A DNA stretch of 64,000 nt from Nepenthes gracilis (GCA_033239525.1 BSYO01000034.1:248001-312000), one strand, 5' to 3'; counted from the stretch's first letter, positions 43,401 through 58,100 are shown. Translations and numbers: made by a program. The notes: generated by a model not told the origin, from the letters alone.

Positions 43401-46081
43401 ATCAATAATGTTTTGCAATTTATTTCTCCTTATGTGGAGAAAATAAAGAATGCTATTCTATTTATTAGATCATATTCTTTTTGGAAGTAACAGTTCACGA
43501 TATTATACCAACAGAACAAACTGAGATACAAAAAACTGAAGATCGACTACTAAACATGATGAAACTCAACATAACAAATACTAGAAACCGTATATCCTTT
43601 CTAGTCTGTTTCAACCGTCTTCCACAATGAAACTATCCCAACGATCAAGCCAATTACAAATATTGATTGGATGATTGTTAAAATAATTAAATGTTCTTTA
43701 GAAACATTGTATTTTACTATTAACAAACTTTCAAGTATTCATTACATTAGTAACAAACTATTAACAAATATTCAACAAATCTATTGTTCAGTCAATTGTT
43801 GCCATTTACTGACAACTTTGTACCTTTTTAGAATGATAATGATTTTTGGTATATAATATCGGTGATAGAGTTAAATATAAAATTTAAATAAATAATTTTA
43901 AATAAATATTAAAATTATTAAAAATAGTACATTAACTAATATTATATTAAACTATATTTAAAAAAAATTAGAATATTAAAGAAATCCTCAAATACTAATC
44001 TATCTCACCACAATTATGAAGCCTAAAGTGAATTTATGAGGAGTATATAGCTACATTGAAGAATTCTATACAAGCATGAGAATGGCTAATAGAAAAAAAG
44101 AAATAAAGACCCATATCTATCACAGACTGCATACGATGTATAACTTGTACGTGATACAATCAACACTGGAACCGTCCACTCTGGTAAAAGAAGCAAGCAA
44201 CAGTAATAACAAAAAGTGGCCAACGAGATTTGTTTTCTTTGGAATGAAATCGATGTGGAACACAATCGGTAAATAAAAATATAATATTGGCTAAATGTTT
44301 TCACTACTTATAGTCCGTCTAGGTTTCTAACTTCACAAGCAGCAAATCAACATTCAAGATTTTAGATTGGTGGAAGCTAGCAAACACACATTTCCTACGC
44401 TCGCATTAATGACACAAAATCTCTTAACCCCACCAGCAAGTACAATATTATCAAAATCAGCTTTCAATATCGGGGGTCGAGTAGTTAACAAAACAAGTAG
44501 GAAAATACCAAAGATAATAAAAAAGCACATCATTTTTAAGAATTGGTCAGACACAAAATATCAAGACCAAAACCCGATCATTTTGAGTTACAGTGTAATA
44601 TTCGATTTTATTTTAAATGTGTTTGTTATTTTTCGTTAATTAAATGCATCAGATTAGTAGTATTTTTGTGAAATTTTTTAAGGAAGTTCAATTTGTGGGC
44701 CAGCACCCGAGGCGCGCCTAAGGACCGTGTTTGAGCGAGGCAACCCGAGAGCCAGCCACCGAGCTGCACTTGATATGGCACTCGAGTGCTAGGTTGCTTT
44801 TATAAGCAGGATGGCAGAAGAATGTCAGGCAAATTTGCGCACAGAGGAGAGAGAGAACAGGGAGAAGAGTTTGGATATTTTGGAATATTCTTTTGTCAGA
44901 ACTGCTAAATATAAGACTGTGGCAGGTATCCATAAGCCCTACCTTTGATTTGTTTCAGTATCTGATGAGTTTTGTGTGTATTTTGAATGTTTAACTTCGT
45001 GCATGCTATTTTTATTTAGCCCACGTGTTTTCTTTGGACATGCATGACATTTTTACCGGTGGTTTGAGGATTTGTCCTATTTCTACAAATATTTGTAGGT
45101 TTTGCTATTTATTGAAAAAACTGGGTAAATATTTGAGCATATGTATTTTTATATCAATATGTTTATATAGAAAAAGTCATGAAAATTGCATAGACAGTGC
45201 ATCGGTACACATGCACGTGTCAGGGATGATGTCGCTACATTTATAATTCAATATGTGATCCAATTTGGATATGTGATTTGTAGTGCCTCTTCCAACGGAA
45301 AAATATTTGTGACTTTGTTCATAGCTTGATTTACCGCATTTATGTTTTAATGAGATACATTTATATATATTCGAACGTCCTAATATATCTAACAAACTTG
45401 AAGGTTGCACCTAAAGCCGGAGGTGGCAAAATATAGTGAGCAAATTCTGTATCTATGGGAGACAAAGTACATAAATGGCCATACCCATGGGTCTAAATAA
45501 CGGTTGATTTGGCTTAATATTACCGGGAATATGTATAACCCTCTTTCAAGTTAGTCATTTAAAATCTTTGGTTCTCTGTTTGAGTATCCTTTGTATTTCT
45601 ACATAGATTCATATTCAAACTCTTTCAGACTTTGATTTGAAATTCGCATATTTGCCCACAGATAGGATTTGGTATGTTTCATACATTTTAGATAGGTGAT
45701 GTCCCGAAACATTTGAGTTATATGATTTTGTTCCAGCGTTTGTTTATAAATATGTGATTTGGATCCGGACTTTGATTAGTTCAGTATATGCTTCTTACGA
45801 TTTATATGATATTGGATCACAATTTGTTATATGATATGATTTGGACTATGAGATTTGACTTCGGATCACAATTTGTTATGACCCATCCCGTTGGACTGTG
45901 TTTTGATTCGATTATGATTTGAGTACGAGACTACACATACGACTTTTGATTTCTAATAATGATTCAATTTGTGATTTGGCTTCCAATTTGTAACTGTAAT
46001 TTGACTTTGATATTGGATTTCAGATTTACGTCTTTTATCTATTTTCGGATGTGTTTACGGGCCCTCATTCTGATTTCAAAC

Positions 46082-46161
<80 letters not shown>

Positions 46162-49100
46162 TGAGCTTTAAACTCACGCTTTTTGTTCCTATCCCTTCAG
46201 ATTAGAGGGCTTGAATACTTTGCAATAGTTGGATGTAATCTGACGTGGCATCGCATATTTGGTGAGTATGAATGTTTATTTTGATTTTGTGTTTGAATCT
46301 CAGGGGTTTATTTTAGATTTTGGTAGTGGCCAAGTGTAGGCCTTTGGACTGTGCAATCAAGATTATTGATTTATTATATTATTTGAATGAGTTGTTATTG
46401 TTGGTTACCTCCCTTACGATATTTAGGTCCTATGGTTATTTGTCTTGTCACACACGGGTTTGGGATTTTATTTATATTATTTAGGGATTTATTAATTTAT
46501 TATTTTATCTTACTTTGGTCCAAGTTCATGACATGCAATGAAGAGGATAACTTTAAAAACAATGGTAGTAGAAATATAAGTAAAGTTTAAAAATAAATTA
46601 GTTATTATTATATACATTTTTTTTTATTTTTATAAATTATAATATTAAAAAATTTTGACAAAATAAATAAAATGTAATATATTTTCTATAATATTTTGTG
46701 TAATTTTATTTTATATATATTTTATTTTTTATATTAGAACCGTGCCTGGCACGGCACAACTTAGAAGAATGTTCGGCACAATATAGATAGGCCACATGAC
46801 ATGTTGGACAAACATATATGTCCTGTGCTGTGCCAGGCATGTCTAGTCATACAAAGTATCGTGCCGACATGGCATGCTTACATGCGACAGCCCAAATAAA
46901 TCGGCCGTGTCGGCCCATTAATGAATATCGATAAAAAACTTAATGGTTGACTTCACATTTTTTCAATCCAAATTGTAAAGCAGTTATACTATAATGGCCA
47001 AACCATGTCAGAGGAAATTGATTTATGTCACACACAAACTTTTTAATGAGACAAACCTTGTCAAACTTTCCTTGAACAACAAACCAAGGTGGTCATTTCA
47101 TATAAACTTCCTCCTTCAAATCACCATTCAAAAAGGCATTTTTTATGTCCAACAAGAACAAGGGCTAACAATACGTCTACAAATGCCAAAAACATACGAG
47201 TAGAAGACATATTAGCAATCAAAGAAAATGTATCACCATAATCAACCCCATGAACTTGAGTATAGCACTTGGCCATCATGCGAGTCTCAAGGCGATCAAT
47301 AGTTCAATCAAAGAAAGCTTCGCAGTGCAGTTCTATCGAAAGCCAACAGTAAACTTGCCAAGAGGAAGAGAAACCAAGTTCCATGTACCATAAGAGCGCA
47401 AAGTAAACATTTTATCAAGCATAACAATATGCCACCCTAAATGCATAAAGGCTTCACTAATAGGTTAGGCATAAAGAGAGAAGATAAAGAAGTAATAAAC
47501 GAAGAAAATGTGGGTAACAAGGAATTATAGGACATGACGTTGGAAATAAGATGTGAAGTTGCACAATAACGAGTATCTTTACATTGTACAATCGGGAGGT
47601 CCAAATCGGATGAATGGTGGACTGGTTAAGAATCTAGAGGAAGTAAGGTGATTGGTATAGGCATCTCTTCTGGAGGAGCGTGAGGGTGTTGCACATGAAA
47701 ATTTGTGTTGTTCAATCGGGAGAAGCTCTTTATAGTTTCATACACAAATGTACCCACTAGAGTACTAAATGGGTCAGGGAAACCCGGTGGAGGAAATAGA
47801 GGAACGGGAAGAAGAGCCTCAACCACAAAAATAGAAGAATGTAAACGAGAAGTATAAGACAAACTCAAAGAATATCACATCTATACAGGAAAAATTTATT
47901 TAACTAAGGAGAATAACATCAACACCCTTCTAGTATTTGGCATACTCAAAAAAAATACATTGGAGAGAACGTGGTTCGAATTTATTATAACTGGAAGAAA
48001 GATTATGAACAAAGCATACACATCCAAAGGCACATAGATATAAGAGTAGAAAGAATTGCAAGAGAAAAGAATAGAAAATAGAATTTAGTCATGTAGTCCA
48101 GATGAAGGCATGCAATTAATCAAATAACAAACAGTAAGGATAACAACATTCCAAAATGTCAAAGGGGTATTCATGTGGAGGAATAATGTACGACTAGTTT
48201 CGATAAGATGTCAATTCTTTCTTTTAACTACCCCATTTTATAGAATGAGGACTAGCGCACATAATACGAGAAAATGCATAGGTAAAGATAAGAACGTAAG
48301 ACTGCCAAAATCTAGGCACGGATGAGCTTGTACTCAAAAGGAATAACTTAGAGCATATGAAAGACAAATAGTTGCTCATATTGTCTATAAGGCGCAGATG
48401 TCTATACTCAATGGAAAGACCAAATTAAATGCAACCATCAATTGCCTAATCAATCCAAATAGTGCCACCAAGCCACGGCCAATCAGTTGTAGCTAACTCA
48501 AATCATTAACCGCATCATAAATACGATTGACATTACTGGTATAAATATGTTAGACGGTGAACCATACAAACTGGCATCATCAAAAGATCCAAAACTGATC
48601 CAATACCTTATTAAACTTAATAAGGTATCGCATTAAACTTTATAACTGTGCATCAAGACGCTTCCACAACTTATTATCAATAAGAGACACACCATCAACA
48701 AGTTCAACAAAAAAGTGTTCTTCTAAATGTTAACTAGTAAAACAAATTTCAATTGTAGTTGCCCAATGTGAGTAATTCCTACCATTTAGTTTGGTTATAG
48801 TAATAGTCAGAGAGCCCGAAAAACTTGGGAGCGACAAGAAATGGTGTCATGTCACTAGTGGTATCAATAGGAGACTAAAAAGTGTTAGTAGAATAAGACA
48901 TTCAAAAGAGCACCCATAACATAGAACGAACAATATATGTGCAGTTTCCTATATTCTCAATGATCACGAGACAACAGCTAAGACGAATAAATATGAAACA
49001 GTTTTCTACTTTCGTTATTAAATGAGCCCATGCTTATGGCTTAAACATGCGATAAAAGCGTATAAGAAAATGGTTTGCAAAACATCAGAGGGATAAAAAT

Positions 49101-52100
49101 CAAACCAAATACATGGTTGAGGAGAACAAATACATAAAGAATAAAACTATGGTAGTCTTCAGTCCATACGTGGGACTCACAAACCTATGGGCAACAGCGT
49201 GTGCTACAGTGAGGGTAGTGGCTTGCAATTTCCAGTGTAGCTCCTCAAGGCGAGCACCATGGTCCAAGTGGTTTTTCAATTAACTTTGAGGTTTATTGTG
49301 GAATTGAGAAATGAGAGGAAAGACACATAGAAGAGAAGTGGTGAGTAGCGACACTGGAGGTTCGGCTTCCGGGCTCCAATGCAGCTCTCCAAGTTGACCA
49401 CCATGGTGTAGTTAGACTTTCAGTTAAGTTTATGGTTTGTTGTAGATCTAAAAAAATAAGGAGGAGTCAGGAGTTATGGTTCATGTGATTGAGGGCCAGG
49501 GGTGTGCGGATTGGGGGTTATATGGTGTCGAAGCTACGCGTACATGATCTATGGTGAGCAGCAATGGTACAGCAGCAGCAGAGGCAGTGTGGCTAGGATT
49601 TTGGAACCTAGCTCTAATATCAAGTATAGATAAGGGAGAGAAATAAAGAAAAAAGCTTAGTGCTCAATGAGTACTAAATTCCCATATTTATAGAATTATA
49701 TAGGGATAATTAAATACTAGCTTTTACCCTAGTAACGCATTTCAAGTAGCTACAAACTGATAAATCAAATTTCATAAAAAAAAATAGTTACCAACCAAAT
49801 ATTTTTTTTAGGTAGCAATAATCTAGATGAGGATAGCACAAACTACATGAAAAGTAATCTAATCTCAGAAAATAAATATATGAAGGAGGGGCAGGAAGAC
49901 AATCACCACCATCTTGAGCAAACTGCTGAAGCGATTGACAGATTCTCACAAGGATGTAAAGGTCACCAGCATTTTGTGCATTAAAGAAAAAGAGAAACTG
50001 ACGGAGAAACTCCGAATCTGCACCAAAACAAAATCTGCGACAAACAGAAACATACGAAATAACCTCAAAGAGTGCAGTGCAAAAGGAAATATTGGCTTTG
50101 AAGTTTTGTCAAGAGAATCAGCATGCACAGAGAAAAATACTGCTTATATAATAAGAAGATACAGATGTGAAGAAATCAAATAAAAAGGACAGGTTAAAGA
50201 GAAGACAAGTCTCTTTCTTCAATATATTACCTGTCTATATTATCACAGTGCTTCCCATAATCCATGAAGAACTGTTCTCGCATCTTTTGGTGCTCAGCTT
50301 CCATTGCCCTCCTCCCTCTGAAGCATTTCTGTAATTTACAATATGTTAACCTCAACAACTCAAATCTCAGAAAAAAACCAATGGCATATTCTTACATAAG
50401 GAAAAGCATTAAGGCAGACCTGGACTATAGACCTTGTAGTAACTCTACAATTTTGCAATCAGCCAACAAATAAATGGCTATTTATGAAATAAAAACTGGA
50501 GGAAGGAATATCTTAAAGAAACTGGAAGACCCTTCCACGTGCTAACCTCTTTTCTTTTTTTCCTTTTTTTTTTCTTTTTCACACATACCTCAGGACACTC
50601 CATAAACCCATGTATCACTAAAATATTATAAACATGTCATAAAATATATCCTAATCAAAGATTATTTTTAAATCAATGCAATAAAACATTAATCAGACCT
50701 TTGGCCATAATAACAAAATTCAAAATTACAGATATTATATTTCACCTCTCCTTTAAAAAATTCCATCCTTAAAATTATTGATGCCAAATCTACAACCCCA
50801 ATCTTCCAAATTTCCCAATTGCACAAGCCACTCAAAGTACACAAACAAAACCTCAAACTTAAAATATCAAAATTGCATATCTTATCCCAACTCATACAAT
50901 CTAAATCCAACTTTCAACAAATGACACGAGATAAGTTCTTCTATATTCCAATCCTCAACAAAGAGAACAACATTAGAAACTAACCATCAATAGCAGAATC
51001 AAAATCCTCAAATGCCTAACTAAATCCCAAAAACATGCTCTAATATGATTCCTGTCATGACCCAAAATATCACTACCTTACCCAGGATAATGGCATTGTA
51101 CTCATAAATCTTAAAATCAATAATAAAATTAATCACCCATCACACAGCACTGCAAGATTCACTAGCCTGTAATCCAAAGGCAAAACAAACAATTCCACTT
51201 TGCCACTATGATATCACATTTATCACATCTAAAACCACAAGTCATCATAAATTATATGTTCCATGACTATACATTCCCATAAACATTACAATTAATAAAA
51301 GATCTTCCAATAAAGAAATTATATGCAAAAGTCTCCAAAAAAGACTAACAAATGTCTTCAATCGGCCCATCACCAAATTCAGTCTCCACCATATGTTAAA
51401 GCCACTAAATCTGAATTAAGCAGATGCAATGGTGAACCAAATGCTCACCAAATATACATAAATCAACAATGACAACTAATAAAATGGTTGAGGGTTACAA
51501 GGAACACCAATGATGACAATAAAATCACAACTGTCAAGATAATAATCCAACGATCATTTAATCTATTTGAACGACAACAACGTTGTACTCCATTGGTTAG
51601 AGCATAACATACAAGTTCCCAACCACCATTACACTGGCAAAAGTGTTATTCATATATAAATTAACCTGTAATATATGTTAAACATGCCATAGAATGGGCT
51701 TCACAAATTCGGGGACAAAATACCACATTCGAAGATATAATACCAAAAAAGTGATTCAAATAGCAACCTGGACTCTCCAATAGAAAGAAATATAAGGTAA
51801 TACGTACAAGTCCATTAGATGAATTTACATCATGTAACAACACAAAAAGAATGCTCATCAACCATAGGCCATCAGCCCACATCAGCTCCTCTTAAGAACT
51901 ACAAACATGATGTAAATTAGTAACAACAAGAATTAGAAAGACGGAAGGTAGAGGAACACTGGCACTAAGGAAGAAATACTCATAAAACAAAGAGACGATC
52001 AAGGAGTACACTTGCCTAAACAAAGCAAGGATCAAGGAGTATACTTGTGTATACAAAGCGAGGATCAAGGAGTACACTTGCCTAAATAGAGAGATGATCA

Positions 52101-55100
52101 AGAAGTATACTTGTCTGTATCCCACTAGCAAAAACCACACCAAAAACCATATCTCAACATTTCATTCAACCGAACCCATCACCCCACGTGCTCCATAAAA
52201 TTCCACTTCCGCTCAAGTGGCCAAAACTGCTTCCACCAAAGCTCCAATATATTTTCCAACACCATCATTTCATCAACATGTAACACCATTAATCCTCCAA
52301 TTTACTTCCATTATTCAACATGAAACAAAAATAAATTCCTTACAAGAAAAAACAAACCTGTCTTCAACAATAATTTCATAATATACCAAAAATTTGTCAT
52401 AAATTGCAGATGTAATCAAAATACCCAAATTTTGGAATTAAGGAAGTACATACGTAAAACCCTTTACTAGGCAAGATTCCAACTTAATAAACTTCCTTTA
52501 TGATGTGATAAAATTAGATACCTTATCCATAACTTATTTTATGCTAAATCCTCACACTAAAATTCTTCTAATTAACTTTTGTTTGTTATTTGGCTAGGAC
52601 GAGGGGCAAAACTGTCATTTTACCACAACTGAGTTTTATTGGTGTTCTTGGAAAGCTTACCTCAAGAGCTATACTATTGTCTCTACACATCCCTAGATTA
52701 TAATGATTTCAACATAAAACACGTCTAAGATAAGCGAATCTTGTGGATCCACAAAAATGAGTTTGGACCTTGATTGGTTGTAAGATTTTAAGATCAATTT
52801 AGCAAATTTTGCTCCAATGAAAAACTAGGGCAAAGGAAGGAGACAAAGCTGGCAGCTTGACAGAGAATAAAACGAAAGAGAAGAGGTAGCCAGGAGGATT
52901 CCAGACTTCTATGCTGCCCACAGCAGGGAGAAGAAAGAAGAACCTGGTGGCAGATTCCTAGAGTCCAGGGCAGTTTTCCTTCTTCCAATTATTTTCTCTT
53001 TTCCTTCCTCTATTACTTATTCCTTATTTGAAAGAATGACCATCACTATTTTCATGTTTACTCTTAGTTCAAGCATGACCTAAATATCAATACTAGGATT
53101 TTAAGTATAACCTTTGGTTGAATTATATTATCCTGAAATTTATTCATGGCAGAATATTTTCTCTTTACGATTACTTCTCTTTGTACTTAATATTTTGGAA
53201 TGGTTAATTACTATTTGAACAATTTGATATTTTATATTAAGACGGAAAGAATATGCATACATAATTGATCTTGAGAGAAGTGGCATAAGTTGTATTATAG
53301 ATAGAAATATACTACATAGACTTATACAATATTTGAAAAGACAGATTAAATTTAATATATGGTTACATAGTTTATTCATATAGAGATATAGTGAATAAAT
53401 AATTTACCATAGTTTTGATGTAACCTAAGAGAGAGCATTAATTCTCCATGCTATATTAATTGTTATTTTGATTGAATGTTGTCCATGAAAAATTAAATGG
53501 TGATGCATAAGAATAACTAATTGAAATAAAAACAATCCCAGTATTTCTCTTCATTCAATTTAATCTCATCTTAGTGTGATTTTCATAGTGATTAATTATT
53601 CAATTAGTTACTTAGTTATTCTCTTATTTAATATAGCTATTTAGATAATATTAACATAAGGCTTTAGCATTTAATGAAAATTCAATCCTTTGGAAGAAAA
53701 TAATCTTCAAATTACTTAATTACTGTAATGATAGCATGCACTTGCAATTTAACACAATGCTTTCCTTCTGCCTTCTCCTCTATTCTTCTTTTATCCTTTC
53801 TCCTTATACTCCTCCCCTCCTTTAATTGGAGCTCTTGGCAGATTGAGTCAAAATCAAGCCAGAAGCTTCTTGTTCCACTTGATGTGCTCACTTAGACGCC
53901 TTGTCCCTTCCACATGCTAACCCCTTTGGACACACAAATGGAAACTGCCAGACTTTCCTGAAAGTACCAATTACTAAAACAAAATATGAAAAAACTACAC
54001 AACCAAAATACCATACAAACATGATTTAAGATAAGTTAGCCTCTACAACAATGGCACAAGTCAAGCTATTCACAAAAACCAACACCATTCAATCTTTTGC
54101 TTGCAGGCCCATTCAAGATTATACAGCTTCAGCATTCTACATTATACTTGAGCAGTCACAGAACAAGGTCTATAGGCTACTAGGGCCTACCAAAATGCAC
54201 TGATCACATAGAGAGAACGACACAGACTGTTTGTATAAAGGAGTACCCATTATGGAATCGAGCACCATGTTATGATCTGGGATATTTCAAATCAAAAGTC
54301 AGGCACATGAACAGTATTTCAAGGACAAATGAGAAGATAAAAAGGAAGACAAAGACCAAAAAGAGAGGTAAAATCGATCTGAATAGAAGTGTTTCTGACA
54401 TTACATAACTTTCATCCTACAAGGATTACTAATTCATAACAGATTTTGAAGCTTTAAACAGTTGCAAAAATTTAAATTTCACATGAACTTGAATTACTTG
54501 AGCAAATGATCATCTATATTATTCCATTGCTTAGCTGCATGTGTAGCAAAATCTTCATCTACCTTGACAGTGGCATATTGACACCAAATCTCAAATAGCT
54601 TATGTGTCAGTGACTCAAAGCCTCAGGGGAACAAAGAACATAAATTTTACAAGGCTCACCTAAGTTCATAGTTACAATTTTTTTTCTGAGGGGAAATTGC
54701 AATTCAACAGTTTCCTTGGGCAGTTTTGTATCACTACAGTGTCCAGAAATTTTTTATTAGCCTGTAGTATGAGTTGGAATAACTCTAATAGACAATGAAG
54801 ATTTATTCAAGCAGAAATTTTGATTCTTTAGAATCGTGCTATGTTGTTCTATCCTGGCGGTCTGAAATCTTGATTCTTTAGAATTGGGCTATGTTGTTCT
54901 ATCCTGGTGGTGCCAACAATGGTTTTGCCTAACCCTACTTAAGCATGCATATTATGTTAGTAAAGACAAAGTGTGAAACTTTGGAGCTTACGTCAAAAGA
55001 AGGCCAGAGCTAGCATGAGCTGATGGGAGACAACCTAAGTGAACGAATGTGTGAAAGCCCAATCAAACACGCTTGTTTTACGCTGGACAAGCCACCCGTC

Positions 55101-58100
55101 TTCAAACAGTGTTGGTCTGTAGGTTCATGAACTGATTTGCCTCTGGCCTCTGGGCACATCAAAACCACATGAGTTCTCCATGGTAAAGCACGGTCCACCA
55201 AAATTGGGATAGGTTAGGTGCTATTGATGGAATATGGTAAGCCTTTGGCTCCTAGGTGTGATGCCAAGAAACTTGAACATGATTTTAGTGACCATTGCTC
55301 TTCTTCTTTATCCTCAATCTCATTCCAGTTCAATTCTCACCTCTGAACCCTAAAGAACACTTTCAGAAACATCTAATTTTCCTTTAACCAAGTTGTCTTG
55401 CATCACTGACGAGGAAAAGTTTTTAAAGTATGTACAACTACAAAGTAATCCATCAGCTTCTTAGTTGAGAATATCATCCAAAAGGAAGAGGGGAAGAGAG
55501 AAAGAGAGAGGGAGAACGAAAACGTTTTCAACTAAAGCTCAAATGAGGTAGTTCGAAAATTGGCAAGGCCAAAAGCCATAACACTAGACTAAGAAGAGCC
55601 ATGATACATTTGCAAGGAAGTTTTCCTCTTCTTTCATTATTACCCTAAAATCCACTTTCTAAGAGAATTTTGCCCCGGGTAGCACACCTAAACAGTTAAC
55701 AATTAAATGAACAGCAACTTTTCTCTATTGGGGTTGTTTAACTGCCTATAAAACCTCCAGAAAATAGTTATAGGGTTTGCCAATCCACCCCCTGGGGGTA
55801 CCATATACTGAATATGACTTTCATTGATAATCTCTTGCATAACAAAGTATCAGGTTTTGCGCCCAGGACGACAGACCCAACAACTATGCTCCAGAAACAT
55901 CCATCTTCTTAAATAGCAACCTGGGGATGCAACAATGTTATGACTGGGATAAATCAGAGATACAATGATTATTTCTACAGCCAATCTCCATTCAGTCTTT
56001 TGGAAGTAAGAAAAACATGCAGTATTGCTATAAAAACTAGTGACCAAAACTATGGTATATTTAGAAACAGGAACAAGTAAAACTATGTAAACTAGCAAGT
56101 AAAACTAACAAAATATAAAAGTCAATAAAGCAAATAAAATACAGATATCTAGAGACACTACAGTTCTCTAAACAAAGTAAGACTAATAAGTTAGTTTTAT
56201 ACACCAACAATAAAATCCCATTAGGACAAGCACCACATGCCAAGCTTATTGACTTACAATTAATTGCAAAATCAGTATGTTTTACTGCTCGAAAAGTACC
56301 ATGGACAAGATAAGAAATATAACCCACATGAAGTGAAATGACCCTAATCTGTACCTGCAGAAATAAACCATGAGAAAATGCTGTTACCTTGGGAGCATGA
56401 GTCAGAGATGAAGAGACTAAAGGATGACGAGAGAGAATGCATTCTATGTTTTGTGAATGTCTAGAGAAGCATTGGCAGGTCTTATTTGGAGGGAATAGAA
56501 GGCAAAATCTTATTTTAGGTTATATGGTGTGTCTGGCAAGTCAAAATTGTAAATTATTAATTAGTCTTAATTTAAATGATTTATTTAGTCTACAGTTTGC
56601 CTATCACATTTGAGCAAAAAGAATGGAAAACCAACTAGTAAAAGATGGGATCACCACAATTTTAGACAGTTTAATATCCCCATTGTTCTTCCAACAGAAG
56701 GAACTATTAATTTTTTATTAAAACATTGAGTTCACAGTTTCAACCAGTTTCAAGGCTGGGATTTGTTTAAACGAACTTCTAAAAACCCCTGCCTACAATG
56801 CTATTGATGAGCAATCATTTGGAAAACTTTTTATTTGAACAGTTCTCTCACACTATCCAAAATAAGCTTGAGGCCCTAGAAATCAAACAAATGGACTACA
56901 GGCCCAGCACCAGCACTTGAGCATATCACAACCTCCTACCTCAAGAAACTCTAGAGAGCCCCCTGCAGTCTATTTTAAGTCAAAGCACTAAATTATTTAT
57001 GCAAGATTATCCAAAGTTCCAACAGGAAGGATTTCATTTTTCCCAAATTTAGTTTATGTCCCAAACCACATAAGTGGAAGGGGACATAAAGCAGAACCAT
57101 TAAAGCAGCATTGCATACACATGTCATCTGCAAACAGCAACACATGAGGCACTGTGGCACTGTCTTGCCCTCTTTAATTTTTCCACTGAAAAAGCATTGA
57201 TGAAAAAAACATTATAGCAGTTATACTTCACAATCTGCTAAGCACTGCAATCACCAAAATATATTTAAGTGGGGACAACAGATATCTTCGCTAAATCCTC
57301 TTGAGACAAAGGAAAATTTCCATTGGCAGAAAAATTAGGCATAGATATCCGCCATCTAATCAACTCCAGCAATATCTCACTAAAGCCTATCCTTTTCATA
57401 ATACCAATAGCAAAACCACAATACACAGTCATATGCTTTTTCAACGTCTAAAACACACAACACTGACTGGCTGTACTGACGTCAAACAAACATCAACACA
57501 CATTTGAAATAAGTGCAGCATCTAAAGTCTGCCCACCAGGACCAAAAGCATGTTGAAAATATGAAATCAACTTCCAATTACAATTTTTAGTGTGTATTTG
57601 GGCGGATTCTTTTGGCAACTTTTGCAAGATGCAACAGGTTTTCACAAAGTTGGTGGGTGGTGTTTGAGTAGGCTCAGCACACTGGCAGCTGGAAAAAGCT
57701 GTTGCAACTTCTACCAAATGTTGGATGTATTAGGCAAGGGGCAAAAGGCTAGATGTTCAAGCTATCTCACTTCTACTTTTTGGCCTAACAGAAATTTTAC
57801 AAAAGCACGCTCAAAGTTGCCTTCAAACAATATCATCCCTCACAACATGGCCACTACGCAACCTCAACACAATTACACCAAACACTTCCTAGATTCTTGC
57901 CACAGACACACCACAGCTACAATTCTTCAAACTTAGCCTTGATCTACCCACAAGAACTTTAGCTAACCATTTATATAGCAATCCCACTAAATTGATCAGC
58001 ATGTCTTTTATGTTTCCAGAATTTTCAATATTAGGAATAAACAAGATGAATATTCTGCTACAAGTACAAAAAAACCTACCACTGTTAGGAATTTTGGCAA

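Larger units (their letters stand above)
42063..46916 (+). mobile_element. hAT DNA transposon inserted in the Copia
   Basis: 4.85 kb including a nested LTR. Both ends carry GGCCG-type sequence (taggccgtgtc on the left; cggccgtgtcggcc on the right) and both are flanked by attaat (42057-42062 and 46917-46922). The transposase reads on the plus strand, opposite to the Copia and UPL6. It has stops and frameshifts, so it is inactive. Confidence 0.82.
41765..49870 (-). mobile_element. Ty1/Copia retrotransposon split by a hAT element
   Basis: On the minus strand: 5' LTR (49870-49624), primer site, integrase (about 48900-47880), linker, RT N-terminal half (47430-46930), then the hAT element, then the RT C-terminal half (42050-41770). 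No RNase H or 3' LTR is recognised to the left. It has the same sense as UPL6 and lies in intron 3 just downstream of exon 3. Confidence 0.82.
50329..56899. other. UPL6 intron 1, downstream part, mostly unassigned
   Basis: AT-rich sequence with a TC-rich tract (50550-50580), a 33-bp minisatellite (51990-52120) and a 50-bp tandem duplication (54814-54911). ORFs are short, mixed in strand and without recognised domains. No LTR or transposase signal was found. Confidence 0.5.

Noticed and set aside
45959..46171. ORF ending in poly-isoleucine
   Set aside because: Translation of the (TTA)26 microsatellite.
51892..52143. Repetitive hydrophobic minus-strand ORF (QVYSLILALFR repeats)
   Set aside because: Produced by a 33-bp minisatellite in intron 1, with no other sign of coding.
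57592..57936. 114-codon plus-strand ORF
   Set aside because: It runs antisense over or next to the minus-strand LINE RT and has no domain of its own.
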